Assembly (NCBI GenBank): GCA_913065105.1
Contig: CAJXZZ010000005.1
Coordinates: 1 to 58,570, forward strand
Direction of reading: 5' to 3'
Origin: an uncultured Gammaproteobacteria bacterium
GTDB lineage: Bacteria; Pseudomonadota; Gammaproteobacteria; SZUA-229
Length of the DNA stretch: 58,570 nt
Shown: positions 18,163 through 30,259 of the stretch, piece after piece
How the letters are laid out: the number at the start of each line of letters is the position of its first letter
Numbering within the stretch: the stretch's first letter is position 1
Made by a program: the position numbers and the translations under genes
The notes under the pieces: generated by a model
Database searches by the model: none
Told to the model about the DNA's origin: nothing
Seen by the model: only the letters and a program-made list of their open reading frames with translations

Positions 18163-20067
18163 GTGAAAAAAGAAACAACTTTAAATGTCGTAAATCTTAG
18201 CCGCAGTCTCCAGGAAAAAGAAACTGAGATAGGATTATTGCAGAAAACGTTCACTGAAATAGGCAGTGAACTCGATCTGGATAAAGTCTTTCAGATTGTC
18301 TCCGAACGTGCGCGCGAATTGATTAATGCTGAAACTATATTAATCCCCTTGCTTGATGATAATTGTGAAACTTATACCTATCGTGGTGGTGCCGGCAAGA
18401 ATGCTGATGAAATTGTTGGTGAATCGTTGCCCTTGGAATATGGTGTTTGTGGATGGGTGTGGAAACAGAAAAGACCCTGGTGGCAGGGTATGCTGGATGA
18501 GCTAAGTGACGAAGAAAAAAATCTCTGGGAAAGAGAGGCTGGCAATATGATCCTCGTGCCATTGCAGGGGAAGAGGCATTTTCTCGGTGGCATAGCGGGC
18601 CTTAATAAACAGGATGGCAGCACTTTTGATAAAAATGATTTAAATTTACTCCAGCTTTTTGCCAGTATTGTTTCTGTCGCAATAGAAAATGCCATGGCCG
18701 TAAAAAGCATGGAGGCATCACATGAGTTAAATGAAGATTATCGCTTTAAGCTGGAAAATCTAAACAAGCAACTGATTGAAAGCAGCAAGGAGCTTGAATA
18801 TCTGTCGTTATACGATTCTGTTACCGCATTACCCAATCGATCACTATTTCATGACCGCCTTGCTCGGGATATATCTGAAGCTAAACGCAACGATACCGAG
18901 GTAGGGGTTTTATTGATTGATATTGATAGCTTCAAGGACATAAATGATACGCTGGGACACGATTACGGTGATCGCCTGCTGAATAAAATTGCACGGCGGT
19001 TTGAGGAGGAGATTAAAAATAATGAAACATTGGCACGACTTGGTGGTGATGAATTTATTATTGTGCTGCCTGATCATAATCGGGTAAAAGTGATCAAACG
19101 TGCAGAACAACTTATATATAGTTTGAAAGATGCATTTAAAATTGAGCAGAACACTATTGTTGTTAGTGCAAGTGTCGGTGTTTCTGTTTATCCAGAGCAC
19201 GGTAAGACAATTAGCAACTTATTAAGCCATGCTGATTTTGCGATGTATGAAGCAAAAAGCGGTAACCTTAGTATATGTGTATACAATCCGGACAACGATC
19301 ATCTGGTGCAGGGCCATCTGGCAATGGTTGCCGATGTTCGAAAAGCATTAGATGAGAAACATTTTGATCTGCATTATCAGCCAAAAATAAGTACTGAAAC
19401 AGGGCGAATAGTTGCCGCAGAAGCGTTAGGTCGCTGGCATAGTGAGTCTAGAGGTAACGTGCCGCCAATTATATTTATTAAGGTTCTTGAGCAGAATGGC
19501 TTGATTGATGAATACACCTATTGGGCTGTAGAAACGGCTCTGGCACAGGCTAAGCAATGGCAGAGTGGTTATAGCACATTGCGTATCGCGGTTAATGTGT
19601 CGCCGCAAACTTTGATGCACCCGGATTTTATAGATAATATTAATCTGATTATTAAAGATGAAAAAGATGGTGAATTGTTAACTTTCGAAATCACTGAAAA
19701 TTTATTTTTATCCGAATTTGATCGGCTAGCTGACGTGCTTGAGCATGTGTGTTCATTAGGTGTGGAGTTATCGATTGATGACTACGGTACGGGTTACTCA
19801 TCATTAAGCCGTCTACGTCGCCTGCCGGTTAGAGAGTTAAAAATTGATCAGTCTTTTATAAAAGAAATGGTAGCGAATAAGGATGATGAAGCCATTGTGC
19901 ATTCAACAATAGAGCTTGCGCATAATCTGGGATTAACCGTTGTAGCTGAAGGCGTAGAGACACAAGGTGCATTTGACCTTCTGGATCATCTAGGTTGCGA
20001 TATTATTCAGGGATACTTAATTAGTAGACCTGTGCCGAATGATGAGTTTGAGGTGCTGTTGCAATAG
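18163..20067 (+). CDS. GAF-GGDEF-EAL cyclic di-GMP turnover protein
   Basis: This 634-residue protein, from GTG 18163, has a short coiled coil (15-30), a GAF domain (about 38-178), a second coiled coil (185-212), GGDEF (about 215-375) and EAL (about 385-634). GGDEF at 294-298 is intact, so diguanylate cyclase activity is possible, but the RxxD inhibitory site is missing. The EAL motif at 420-422, the DDYGTG loop and VAEGVE are conserved, so phosphodiesterase activity is also possible. It has no transmembrane segment, so the GAF domain probably reads a cytoplasmic small-molecule or redox signal. It is monocistronic. Confidence 0.93.
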   Translation: MKKETTLNVVNLSRSLQEKETEIGLLQKTFTEIGSELDLDKVFQIVSERARELINAETILIPLLDDNCETYTYRGGAGKNADEIVGESLPLEYGVCGWVWKQKRPWWQGMLDELSDEEKNLWEREAGNMILVPLQGKRHFLGGIAGLNKQDGSTFDKNDLNLLQLFASIVSVAIENAMAVKSMEASHELNEDYRFKLENLNKQLIESSKELEYLSLYDSVTALPNRSLFHDRLARDISEAKRNDTEVGVLLIDIDSFKDINDTLGHDYGDRLLNKIARRFEEEIKNNETLARLGGDEFIIVLPDHNRVKVIKRAEQLIYSLKDAFKIEQNTIVVSASVGVSVYPEHGKTISNLLSHADFAMYEAKSGNLSICVYNPDNDHLVQGHLAMVADVRKALDEKHFDLHYQPKISTETGRIVAAEALGRWHSESRGNVPPIIFIKVLEQNGLIDEYTYWAVETALAQAKQWQSGYSTLRIAVNVSPQTLMHPDFIDNINLIIKDEKDGELLTFEITENLFLSEFDRLADVLEHVCSLGVELSIDDYGTGYSSLSRLRRLPVRELKIDQSFIKEMVANKDDEAIVHSTIELAHNLGLTVVAEGVETQGAFDLLDHLGCDIIQGYLISRPVPNDEFEVLLQ

Positions 20068-20114
20068 TAACAATCAGCTGCAGGTATTAAATTAATGTTT
20101 TTTGATGTACTTGT

Positions 20115-22078
<1,964 letters not shown>

Positions 22079-22137
22079 TTACTTTCGATAAATTACTTAC
22101 TATAGAGTGGCAGCGACAGATAAAGGCAGGTAAAACA

Positions 22138-22626
22138 ATGAAAATAATAGCAATGCAGTTAGTTTTGGTGGCATTAATGCTACCGATATCAGGTGTTTAC
22201 GCAGATCAGGGGGCTGGCGGAGATAATCCGGCAGTGTATCGTCAGCAGGTTAATAAACCTGTTTTGGAGGTTTATGACACGTTATATAAAAGTCTGGAGG
22301 ACGCCCGGTTTTTTGTTGTTTTTGAGCCCAATATTGGAAAAAATATTGCGCATTTTTCAGAAAAATGGGGAGATGATTATAACCGGAATAATATTACAGA
22401 AATACGCAGCATGATTTTCTGTAATGCCTGGTATGCTAATAAAGTAAGTAATCTGGATCCTGACATGCTGGGGTTCTGCCCGTTACATCTCAGCCTGATT
22501 GAACGCGAGGGAAAAACCACCGTGTTGTTTAACCGGCCGGGGGTCATTGCGCAGAATAGTCCGGCAAAAGAATTGTTGATGAAGATTGAATCCGAGATAA
22601 TCGAAGCGATACAACAGGGGTTGTAG
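22138..22626 (+). CDS. Secreted DUF302 domain protein
   Basis: From ATG 22138, preceded by AGGCAGG, this is a 162-residue protein with a signal peptide (1-22, ending GVYA). The mature part has the DUF302 pattern: an N-terminal alpha-beta unit, a region with MIFCNAWYANKV, and a C-terminal segment LLMKIESEIIEAI. DUF302 proteins are small, often periplasmic and functionally uncharacterised. Some occur near sulfur or metal genes. The two Cys residues (in IFCNAW and GFCPLH) could form a disulfide. It diverges from hemB. Confidence 0.75.
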   Translation: MKIIAMQLVLVALMLPISGVYADQGAGGDNPAVYRQQVNKPVLEVYDTLYKSLEDARFFVVFEPNIGKNIAHFSEKWGDDYNRNNITEIRSMIFCNAWYANKVSNLDPDMLGFCPLHLSLIEREGKTTVLFNRPGVIAQNSPAKELLMKIESEIIEAIQQGL

Positions 22627-23057
22627 ACAAGATTAATGACGATTGTAGCAATCCCCGCTATTCTTTATTATTTGCTGCTGTGGAGTCAATACGGCCGAAA
22701 AATGATTTGCTATATGGGAATTATACAGGGTGCAAGGTTGATATATTTGAAGGTGCCTGTGGGGGAGAAAAAGCCAGAGTAGATCAAAGTAAATGATGTA
22801 ATGATAAATCTGTAAACGCAGGTATGTAGTTTATTTAAATGCAATAAAAGCGAGAGCTGGAAAATACCGGGTTTTTTATCTTTATTAACTATAACTGCCG
22901 TGATTACTGGAATTCTTCACTGGAATTGCTATAAATAACGTATCTAAATGCGATCAAATTCAGAGTGTTAACAGGTATTTAAGTTACTTATCTGTTAAGC
23001 GTCTATCTCACATAGCAATTCTTAAGAATTGCTCGTTCGGTTTTTTGGGGAATAAAC
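22627..23057. other. Intergenic region upstream of the REC-REC-PAS-GGDEF-EAL gene
   Basis: No gene or known RNA is visible in this 431-bp region. The only clear structure is a 20-bp perfect palindrome at 23014-23033, listed separately. The rest is AT-rich and without obvious repeats. Confidence 0.5.
23014..23033. promoter_or_regulatory. Perfect 20-bp palindrome followed by a T-run, 24 bp before a GGDEF/EAL gene
   Basis: The half-site is AGCAATTCTT and the second half is its exact reverse complement. CGTTCGG and six T residues follow at about 23034-23046, so the transcript could form a hairpin plus U-run just before the ribosome binding site. This could be an operator or an attenuator-like hairpin. 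Confidence 0.55.
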
Positions 23058-25631
23058 ATGCCCGATAGTGCTACAAAGCAACGTATTTTTATGGTTGAAG
23101 AGTCTGCCACGTTGCGCTATATGCTTGGCAAATCATTAACCAAACAAGGTTATGAGGTTATCAGTGTAGTCAGTTTTGAATCTGCAATTGATGCACTTCA
23201 GGAAACAGAGCAGCGCTTGCATGCTATTTTGGTGGGTTGGCCAAATTACGAACATTTTGAAGAATCCAAGCATTTATTGCTGCTGTTAGATCGCGAGCCT
23301 TATAGCGAAGTACCAGTAATTTTATTATCCAATGACGCAGAAGTCGAATTGCTTAACTGGATGAGTACGCGTAGTACGACGGCTCTAATTCCATGGGAAA
23401 GCTACCAGGAAGTGGTGTCATCACTACAGACGATGTTGGATCCTGAGACTAAGGAGCCGGTTTTAGAACAACGCACGATTCTTCGCGATGCGAAAGCCAC
23501 TCGGGTTTTATTTGTTGATGATTCAAAAAGTATCCGTACCTATTATCAGCGCTTACTTGAGCGTAATGATTATGAAGTAGTGACGGCCGGTTCTGTTAAT
23601 GAAGCTTATGAGATTGCACTTAAGCAGTCTATCGATATTGCTATCATTGATTATTTTATGCCCGAGCAAAACGGTTACGTGCTGTGTCAGAAATTACGTG
23701 ACAATGCACTCACCGCCGATATAAGGACCGCTGTCATTACCGGCACCTATCTGGATTCAGTTATCCGTGACTGCCTTGAGGCCGGTGCTATTGAATGTAT
23801 GTTTAAAAATGAAGCAGAAGAATTATTTCTGGCACGATTATCAGGAATGCGTCGATTCATTGAAGTGCAACGTTCTATTGAAAAACAACGTGAAAACCTG
23901 GCGGCAATTCTAGAGTCTGTAGGCGAAGGTGTTTACGGTGTCGATAAAGACAGCTGTATCACATTTATGAATCCGGCCGCATTAAAATTATTAGGGCTGC
24001 ATGATGTTAAACCGCTTCTTGGAGTGGTTGCCAATGAAGCATTTCACACGAGTAATTATGAGAGTGGTCGTGACTTATTAAAAGAAGCTTATTATTCAGG
24101 TGAGCAACTTAACGGATGGGAAACACAGTTCCGTCATCAAAGTGGTAAAGAAATACCTGTTGATTGCACATTGTATCCATTGTCCGTAAATGGAAAACAG
24201 GAAGGTTCAGTTATCGCGTTTCGAGATATTTCTGAACGTAAGATGATGGAAGAAAAATTACGTTGGCAGGCCACACATGATCATCTGACGGGTTTATATA
24301 ATCGTCGCTATTACGAAAGCCACCTTGATAAAGAGATTAATAAAGTACAGCGTTCAGGGATTATGAGTGCTGTAGTGTATCTGGATCTTGATCGTTTTAA
24401 ATATGTGAATGACACCGCCGGGCATGAAGTGGGTGATCAACTATTAATTGATTTAAGCCAGGAAGTAAACAAGCATCTACGTAGGCATGATGTTGCTGCA
24501 CGTATTGGCGGTGATGAATTTGCTCTGATTTTAAATAATGTAGATGAAGCTCTGGCGATTAAAATTGCTGATGAAATCAGAATATCACTTTCACATCTGC
24601 GAGTACGTCATGAAGATAAGGTGTATCACGTTAATGCAAGCTTTGGCATTGCGATGATGGATATGCCAAATATAACTGCCGGTGATCTGATGGCAAATGC
24701 TGATATCGCATGCCACATATCTAAACGTCTGGGCAGAAATCAGACTCATCTGTATGAGAAAGACAGTGATGAACGTAATACCATGGGCAGTGAGCTTGGC
24801 TGGTCAGCGCGCATTAAAGATGCGTTAGAAAAAGATAAGTTCGTGCTGCATTATCAGCCGATCATGCGTATCAAAGATGTTGATCTATTAAACTTGCCAG
24901 CTCAGGACGGCGTGTTATGGCAAAGACACTTAAACGATACGAAAAAAGCCCTTAATTATGAAGTTCTTGTTCGAATGATTGATGAAGAGGGTAAAATTAT
25001 CTATCCAGATAGTTTTATACCGACGGCAGAGCGATTCAATCTGATGACAGATATCGATATGTGGGTACTGGAAAATGCATTGCAGGAAATGGTTGCAACA
25101 GGATTGTCGGGTAAACAGTTGCATCTTTCAATTAACATCTCGGGTAATACCGTCGATAGTGATGACTCACTGGATAAAATCAAATCGATGATTGAGAAAT
25201 ATAATGTTAGTCCTAGTTCGTTAACATTTGAGGTTACTGAAACATGCGCTATTGCCAGTCTTGAGCAGGCTAATGACTTCATAAGTGAATTAAGAAGAAT
25301 CGGTTGCCGTTTTTCTCTGGATGATTTTGGGTCTGGTTTCTGTTCGTTCTCTCAGTTAAAAAATCTGCCTACCGATTATGTCAAGATTGATGGTCAGTTT
25401 GTTCGTAGTATGGCTCGTGGAGCAACAGATAGAGCGATAGTTACAGCAATGAATGATGTCGCGCATTCATTAGGGCGTTATACGGTAGCAGAATATGTTG
25501 AGAGTCCTGAGATAGTGCGGTTATTGAAGATATGTGGCGTAGATAAAATTCAGGGGAATTATATCTCTGTACCGCTTACCGAGTTGCCTGGTGGTAATGT
25601 GATTAAGTTGCCGCAGACACATAATTATTAA
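23058..25631 (+). CDS. Hybrid REC-REC-PAS-GGDEF-EAL cyclic di-GMP turnover protein
   Basis: This 857-residue protein has two receivers (about 8-128 and 147-265), a PAS domain (about 280-395), GGDEF (about 405-565) and EAL (about 583-850). The first receiver has Gly (60) where the phosphoacceptor Asp should be. The second is complete, with DD at 154-155, D198, T228 and K250. GGDEF at 484-488 is intact and an RxxD inhibitory site (475-478) is present. The EAL motif reads EVL (635-637), preceded by an insertion, and VAEGVE is VAEYVE, but the catalytic acidic residues are kept. Both activities are therefore possible. It converges with hemF. Confidence 0.92.
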   Translation: MPDSATKQRIFMVEESATLRYMLGKSLTKQGYEVISVVSFESAIDALQETEQRLHAILVGWPNYEHFEESKHLLLLLDREPYSEVPVILLSNDAEVELLNWMSTRSTTALIPWESYQEVVSSLQTMLDPETKEPVLEQRTILRDAKATRVLFVDDSKSIRTYYQRLLERNDYEVVTAGSVNEAYEIALKQSIDIAIIDYFMPEQNGYVLCQKLRDNALTADIRTAVITGTYLDSVIRDCLEAGAIECMFKNEAEELFLARLSGMRRFIEVQRSIEKQRENLAAILESVGEGVYGVDKDSCITFMNPAALKLLGLHDVKPLLGVVANEAFHTSNYESGRDLLKEAYYSGEQLNGWETQFRHQSGKEIPVDCTLYPLSVNGKQEGSVIAFRDISERKMMEEKLRWQATHDHLTGLYNRRYYESHLDKEINKVQRSGIMSAVVYLDLDRFKYVNDTAGHEVGDQLLIDLSQEVNKHLRRHDVAARIGGDEFALILNNVDEALAIKIADEIRISLSHLRVRHEDKVYHVNASFGIAMMDMPNITAGDLMANADIACHISKRLGRNQTHLYEKDSDERNTMGSELGWSARIKDALEKDKFVLHYQPIMRIKDVDLLNLPAQDGVLWQRHLNDTKKALNYEVLVRMIDEEGKIIYPDSFIPTAERFNLMTDIDMWVLENALQEMVATGLSGKQLHLSINISGNTVDSDDSLDKIKSMIEKYNVSPSSLTFEVTETCAIASLEQANDFISELRRIGCRFSLDDFGSGFCSFSQLKNLPTDYVKIDGQFVRSMARGATDRAIVTAMNDVAHSLGRYTVAEYVESPEIVRLLKICGVDKIQGNYISVPLTELPGGNVIKLPQTHNY

Positions 25632-25662
25632 CTGTCCTGTTATGTCCGGTGTTGCCTCGGCT

Positions 25663-26586
25663 TTACTTGAGCCAGTCTTTTGGTTTTAAATAATAATTGT
25701 AAAGTTTTTCTTCTTCAGAGTTTTTAGCAATCTTTCTGTTGTATTCAAAATGCACGATTGGTGGCAGTGACATCAATATTGATTCCGTGCGTCCTCCCGT
25801 TTGCAGGCCAAATAATGTGCCGCGGTCATAGACAAGATTAAATTCAACGTAACGACCTCGACGGTATAACTGAAATGCACGTTGTTCGTCGCTGTAAGCT
25901 TCATTTTTTCGGCGTTGTATAATCGGTAGATAAGCATCAATGTAATGGTCGCCTACGCTTTTCATAAAAGCAAAGCTATTAGTAAAGCCCGCATGGTTTA
26001 AGTCATCAAAAAACAAGCCACCAATGCCACGCTGCTCATCACGGTGTTTAATGTAAAAATATTCATCACACCAGTTCTTATATTTATCGTATACATCTTC
26101 ACCAAATGGGTCGCAGGCATCTTTAGCTGCCGTATGCCAGTGTATGCAGTCTTCTTCGTTGCCATAGTATGGTGTTAGATCAAAACCGCCACCGAACCAC
26201 CAGACCGGGTCTTCATTATCTTTTGTGGCAATAAAAAATCTTACATTGGCGTGTGATGTAGGGATCTTTGGGTTTTTTGGATGTATGACTAAAGAAACGC
26301 CCATTGCCTGAAATTCTCGTCCAGCAAGTTCAGGTCGATGCGCCGTCGCTGATGCAGGTAATTGTGAGCCGGATACATGAGAAAAGTTAACGCCGGCCTG
26401 CTCAAAGATATCGCCATGACTTAATACGCGTGTGATGCCGCCGCCTTTGCCTGATTCTCGCTGCCATTCATCAGTAATAAAGTCTTCTTTACCATCTTCT
26501 TTTGCTAAAGCGTTACAGATGTTCTGTTGAAGTCCTATAAGGTAAGATTTAACGGCTTCGATGTCGGGTATGTCTTTGGTATTCAT
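25663..26586 (-). CDS. hemF: Oxygen-dependent coproporphyrinogen III oxidase
   Basis: This 307-residue enzyme converts coproporphyrinogen III to protoporphyrinogen IX using O2. Typical segments are present: ARFFIATK-like [39 protein letters not shown] and the C-terminal [20 protein letters not shown] region. It is about the normal length. It ends the LysM-dprA-smg-topA-tsaC-hemF run, with a 31-bp gap after tsaC. Its presence indicates aerobic haem synthesis. Confidence 0.97.
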   Translation of the reverse strand: MNTKDIPDIEAVKSYLIGLQQNICNALAKEDGKEDFITDEWQRESGKGGGITRVLSHGDIFEQAGVNFSHVSGSQLPASATAHRPELAGREFQAMGVSLVIHPKNPKIPTSHANVRFFIATKDNEDPVWWFGGGFDLTPYYGNEEDCIHWHTAAKDACDPFGEDVYDKYKNWCDEYFYIKHRDEQRGIGGLFFDDLNHAGFTNSFAFMKSVGDHYIDAYLPIIQRRKNEAYSDEQRAFQLYRRGRYVEFNLVYDRGTLFGLQTGGRTESILMSLPPIVHFEYNRKIAKNSEEEKLYNYYLKPKDWLK

Positions 26587-26617
26587 TTTTTAATAGGGTT
26601 GTAATGTTTAATGGCGT

Positions 26618-27169
26618 TTATTGTCGGATGACATGATTATCGCATAGTCGAATTATTTTTGATGCTTTGCTTGCCTGTTTGTTGTTTGAAAGAATAATTT
26701 TGTCGACGCTATGGTGAAAATATTTATGTAGTTCGAGAGCATTTTTCGCTGGCGTTTTCCCTGATATGTTAGCACTAGTGGAAATAATGGCATGGCCCAA
26801 TGCGTGGCATAACTTTTTCACATCATCATGTTTGCTAATTCGAATAGTTAAGGTGTTTTCAGCACCGATTAACCATAATGGTGCTTTTGGGCTTGCAGTG
26901 ACGACCCAGCTCGTCGGTTCAAGGTTTTGTGCAATGATTTTTTCTTCTTGTTTGCTTATCGTGGCCAAAGATTTTATTTGATCGATGTCACCAGCCAGCA
27001 AAATAAACTGTTTATTCAAAGGCCGTTGTTTGATGATATTTATTTCTTCAACAGCGTCGCGGTTGTAAGGGTCGCAGCCGAGACCATAAATCGTGTCGGT
27101 GGGGTAGGCGATGATGCCGCCATTTTTGATGATGTGTGCGGCATGACGAATAGAAAAATCACTTGCCAT
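26618..27169 (-). CDS. tsaC: Threonylcarbamoyl-AMP synthase
   Basis: This 183-residue protein of the YrdC/Sua5 family makes threonylcarbamoyl-AMP from Thr, bicarbonate and ATP, the first step of t6A37 tRNA modification. The family signature IAYPTDTIYGLGCDP (about 15-29), the KQRP motif and STSANISGK are present. Short length without the Sua5 C-terminal domain makes it TsaC. It lies 8 bp after topA and is clearly in that operon. Confidence 0.95.
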   Translation of the reverse strand: MASDFSIRHAAHIIKNGGIIAYPTDTIYGLGCDPYNRDAVEEINIIKQRPLNKQFILLAGDIDQIKSLATISKQEEKIIAQNLEPTSWVVTASPKAPLWLIGAENTLTIRISKHDDVKKLCHALGHAIISTSANISGKTPAKNALELHKYFHHSVDKIILSNNKQASKASKIIRLCDNHVIRQ

Positions 27170-27177
27170 GAAAAAAA

Positions 27178-29616
27178 TTACTCGTCTTTTTTCTGGGCTT
27201 TTTTCTTAGTTGCTTTTTTCTTTACAGATTTCTTTTTGGCTGTTTTTTTCTTGGCCGTTTTCTTTTTCGCTGCCGCTTTTTTCTTAACGACTTTTTTCTT
27301 TGCGGCCTTTTTCTTGCCGCGACGGAAAGGTGCGGCAGCGAGTAGTTCTTCACACTCTTTTTGAGTTAATGATGCTGGCTCTTTATCTTTGGGGATTTTG
27401 GCATTTTTTAAGCCGTCAGTAATGTAGGGGCCCCAACGGCCATTCAATACCTCGATGTCTGTGCCAGGGAAATTTTTGATGTGTTTGTTGGCGTCAAACT
27501 CTTTTTTAGCTGTGACCAGTTCCATCGCCTGTTCATAGGTGATGTTGTACGGGTCAATGTCTTTGTCCTGATATTCTTTGTTGATAGAGACAAACTTGCT
27601 GGCATACTTCACGTAAGGGCCAAAGCGACCATAGTTGGTCGACATTGCTTCACCTTCAGGGGTTTCGCCTATGTCACGCGGCAGCTGCATAAGAAACTCT
27701 ACAGTGTCCATGTCGACGTCGTCCATTTTCATGCCGGGTCTTAAGCTGGCGAAAGCCGGTTTTTCCTCATCGTCTTTATCGCCTATCTGCACGAAGGCAC
27801 CATAAGGCCCCATGCGGACGCTGACAGGTTTGCCCGTCTTTGGATCTGTTCCTATGTGGCGAGATTGCGCGACATCGGCGCGGCTGACGTTCTCATCTTT
27901 GTCTTCACATTGTTCTTTGAAGGGTACCCAGAAGTCTCGCAGTAATGGGATCCACTCGGTTTCGCCGCGAGAGACGCTATCCAGTGCATCTTCTAAATTT
28001 GCGGTGAAGTCGTAATCAAGGTATTTCTCGAAATGTTCGGTTAGAAAACGAGTCACGATTTTGCCTATATCTGTGGCGGTAAATCGTCTGTTTTCAAGCT
28101 CAACATAATCACGGCTGATCAATGTCGTGATAATACTGGCGTAGGTTGATGGCCGGCCGATGCCATATTCTTCTAGCGTTTTAACTAAACTTGCTTCGGT
28201 GAATCTGGGTGGTGGCTCGGTGAAATGTTGCTCATTTCGGATCTCAATCAGTTTGAGTTTTTCGCCTTCTTTTAAATCTGGCAGCAGTTTTTCTTTATCG
28301 TCATCTTTATCTTCATCCTGGCCTTCCATGTAAACAGCCATGAAGCCTGGGTGGCGAATGGTAGAGCCTGATGCGCGGAATGTATTACCTGCGCCACAAC
28401 CAAATGTTGCACTGACCGTATCTAATGTGGCGTATATCATCTGGCATGCCATAGTGCGTTTCCAGATCAAATCGTATAAAGCATACTGATCATCTTTGAG
28501 ACGGTCTTTTATTTCTTCAGGAATACGATTGACAGAAGTAGGTCGTATTGCTTCATGTGCCTCTTGCGCATTTTTTGATTTATTTTTATAAATGTTTACA
28601 GATTCAGGTACATTATCTTTGCCGTAGCGACTCTCGATCAGGTCACGTATTTCAACGATAGCTTCGTCAGCCAGGTGTAATGAATCGGTACGCATGTAGG
28701 TGATGAGACCAACGGTTTCGCCACCGATATCGATGCCTTCATAAAGCTGCTGGGCGGCACGCATGGTGCGCTGTGTTGAAAAACGTAGTTTCCTTGCCGC
28801 ATCCTGCTGCAGTGTCGAGGTGGTAAAAGGTGCAGTCGGGTTACGTTTGCGTTGTTTCTTCTCTACCTTGTCAACGTTTAATACATTATTGCCCGCGCTT
28901 AATAATGTATTTCGTGTGGATGTTGCGCGGGTTTCATCGGTAATGGAGAATTGTTTTATTTTCTCGTTTTCAAACTGATACAGTTTTGCGGTAAAGTTTT
29001 TACTGTCTTTTACCGTGTCGGCTTCAATGGTCCAGTATTCTTGCGGGTCAAAGTTATCAATTTCAATCTCGCGCTCAACGATTAAACGCAAAGCCGGGCT
29101 TTGCACACGTCCGGCTGATAAGCCTCGCTGTACTTTTTTCCATAATAATGGTGAAAGATTAAAGCCTACGAGATAATCCAGTGCGCGGCGTGCGAGCTGA
29201 GCATTGATCAAATTAGTGGATAATTCTCCCGGGGTTGCGATGGCTTGTTGGATAGCCTTTTTGGTGACCTCGTTAAAAGCCACGCGGTGAACTTCTTTAC
29301 CTTTTAATAAATCTTTCTCTTTCAGTATCTCGTATATATGCCAGGCAATGGCTTCGCCTTCACGATCTTGGTCAGTTGCGAGATAGAGTGTGTCAGCCTT
29401 TTTTAGCAGGGATATTATTTTGTTAACGTGTTTTTCATTGCGCTCGATCAGCTGGTACTTCATTTCGAAGTCATGTTCTGTATCGATGGCGTTGGATTTT
29501 GGGATTAAATCACGTACGTGACCATATGAAGCATAGACTTTGAAGTCTTTACCTAGATATTTTTCGATGGTTTTCGCTTTGGCGGGCGACTCTACGATAA
29601 CAAGGTTTTTGCTCAT
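27178..29616 (-). CDS. topA: DNA topoisomerase I with lysine-rich tail
   Basis: This 812-residue type IA enzyme relaxes negative supercoils. The Toprim domain starts at residue 3 (LVIVESPAKAKTIEKYLG) with DxDxE at TDQDREGE. The catalytic Tyr is Y307 in GLITYMRTDS. The C-terminal third lacks the tetra-Cys zinc ribbons of E. coli TopA. It carries instead glycine-rich repeats (MGPYGAFVQIG, GRFGPYVKY, GRWGPYIT) and ends in about 45 residues that are mostly Lys and Ala. The tail resembles histone H1-like DNA-binding segments. It lies between smg and tsaC. Confidence 0.97.
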   Translation of the reverse strand: MSKNLVIVESPAKAKTIEKYLGKDFKVYASYGHVRDLIPKSNAIDTEHDFEMKYQLIERNEKHVNKIISLLKKADTLYLATDQDREGEAIAWHIYEILKEKDLLKGKEVHRVAFNEVTKKAIQQAIATPGELSTNLINAQLARRALDYLVGFNLSPLLWKKVQRGLSAGRVQSPALRLIVEREIEIDNFDPQEYWTIEADTVKDSKNFTAKLYQFENEKIKQFSITDETRATSTRNTLLSAGNNVLNVDKVEKKQRKRNPTAPFTTSTLQQDAARKLRFSTQRTMRAAQQLYEGIDIGGETVGLITYMRTDSLHLADEAIVEIRDLIESRYGKDNVPESVNIYKNKSKNAQEAHEAIRPTSVNRIPEEIKDRLKDDQYALYDLIWKRTMACQMIYATLDTVSATFGCGAGNTFRASGSTIRHPGFMAVYMEGQDEDKDDDKEKLLPDLKEGEKLKLIEIRNEQHFTEPPPRFTEASLVKTLEEYGIGRPSTYASIITTLISRDYVELENRRFTATDIGKIVTRFLTEHFEKYLDYDFTANLEDALDSVSRGETEWIPLLRDFWVPFKEQCEDKDENVSRADVAQSRHIGTDPKTGKPVSVRMGPYGAFVQIGDKDDEEKPAFASLRPGMKMDDVDMDTVEFLMQLPRDIGETPEGEAMSTNYGRFGPYVKYASKFVSINKEYQDKDIDPYNITYEQAMELVTAKKEFDANKHIKNFPGTDIEVLNGRWGPYITDGLKNAKIPKDKEPASLTQKECEELLAAAPFRRGKKKAAKKKVVKKKAAAKKKTAKKKTAKKKSVKKKATKKKAQKKDE

Positions 29617-29656
29617 GCGATTTTTCAGATAGCTCTATTTAGTATAACTAGTGGGT

Positions 29657-30151
29657 TTAATGAAGCTGGTCGATAGTTTCATCAAAAATAAAATCTTCCA
29701 TTAAGGCAAGAGCGTTTTCTTCGCCTGGATGAGTATGCAGCACTATCATGATAATCCATTTTAGCTGTTCGGCATCAAGTGGATGTCCTAGTGCGACAAC
29801 TCGGTCGAGGATTAATTCTCGTGTTACCGAGGTAAGGATGTTTGTTTGTTCTAGAAAATTTAAAAAACCGATGCTTTCCATGTCGAGTAGCTTTTTTTCT
29901 TCTTTGCTATAAATTCGCGTGCTGGTTTCTTTAACCGGGGTGAATTGTTGCTTTTCCTGTAGATTAGCTAAATCTTCTAACCAGTCAAAAGCCTGATTAA
30001 TCTCCTGATTATGGAAACCCATTTCTTCCAGGCGAAGTTGAATGCTGTCACGTTCATCAGTTACGCGACTGGTTTCACTAGGCTCATCATCGTCCAGATA
30101 ACGTTCAAATAAAAACATTAGGACATCAACGACGGACTGTTTAATTATCAT
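29657..30151 (-). CDS. smg: Smg family protein (DUF494)
   Basis: This 164-residue acidic protein is of the Smg/DUF494 family, which usually sits between dprA and topA as it does here. It begins with VVDVLMFLFERYLDDDE-like sequence and has the conserved helical C-terminus with DRVVALGHPLDAEQLKWIIMIVL. The molecular role is not established. Its place next to dprA suggests a link to DNA processing, which is only inference. Confidence 0.93.
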   Translation of the reverse strand: MIIKQSVVDVLMFLFERYLDDDEPSETSRVTDERDSIQLRLEEMGFHNQEINQAFDWLEDLANLQEKQQFTPVKETSTRIYSKEEKKLLDMESIGFLNFLEQTNILTSVTRELILDRVVALGHPLDAEQLKWIIMIVLHTHPGEENALALMEDFIFDETIDQLH

Positions 30152-30259
30152 TTAAAAAACCTGCGGATACGGAAATAGCTCATATAAGCCACTTAAAATA
30201 ACTTATAAGTTAGTAAGTTACCTAAATATAAAATGTCTAGTTAACTAACGGTTGCTTGC

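Noticed and set aside
26927-27364. Plus-strand frame rich in Phe and Ala opposite topA and tsaC
   Set aside because: It is the antisense of the Lys/Ala-rich tail of TopA, not a gene.
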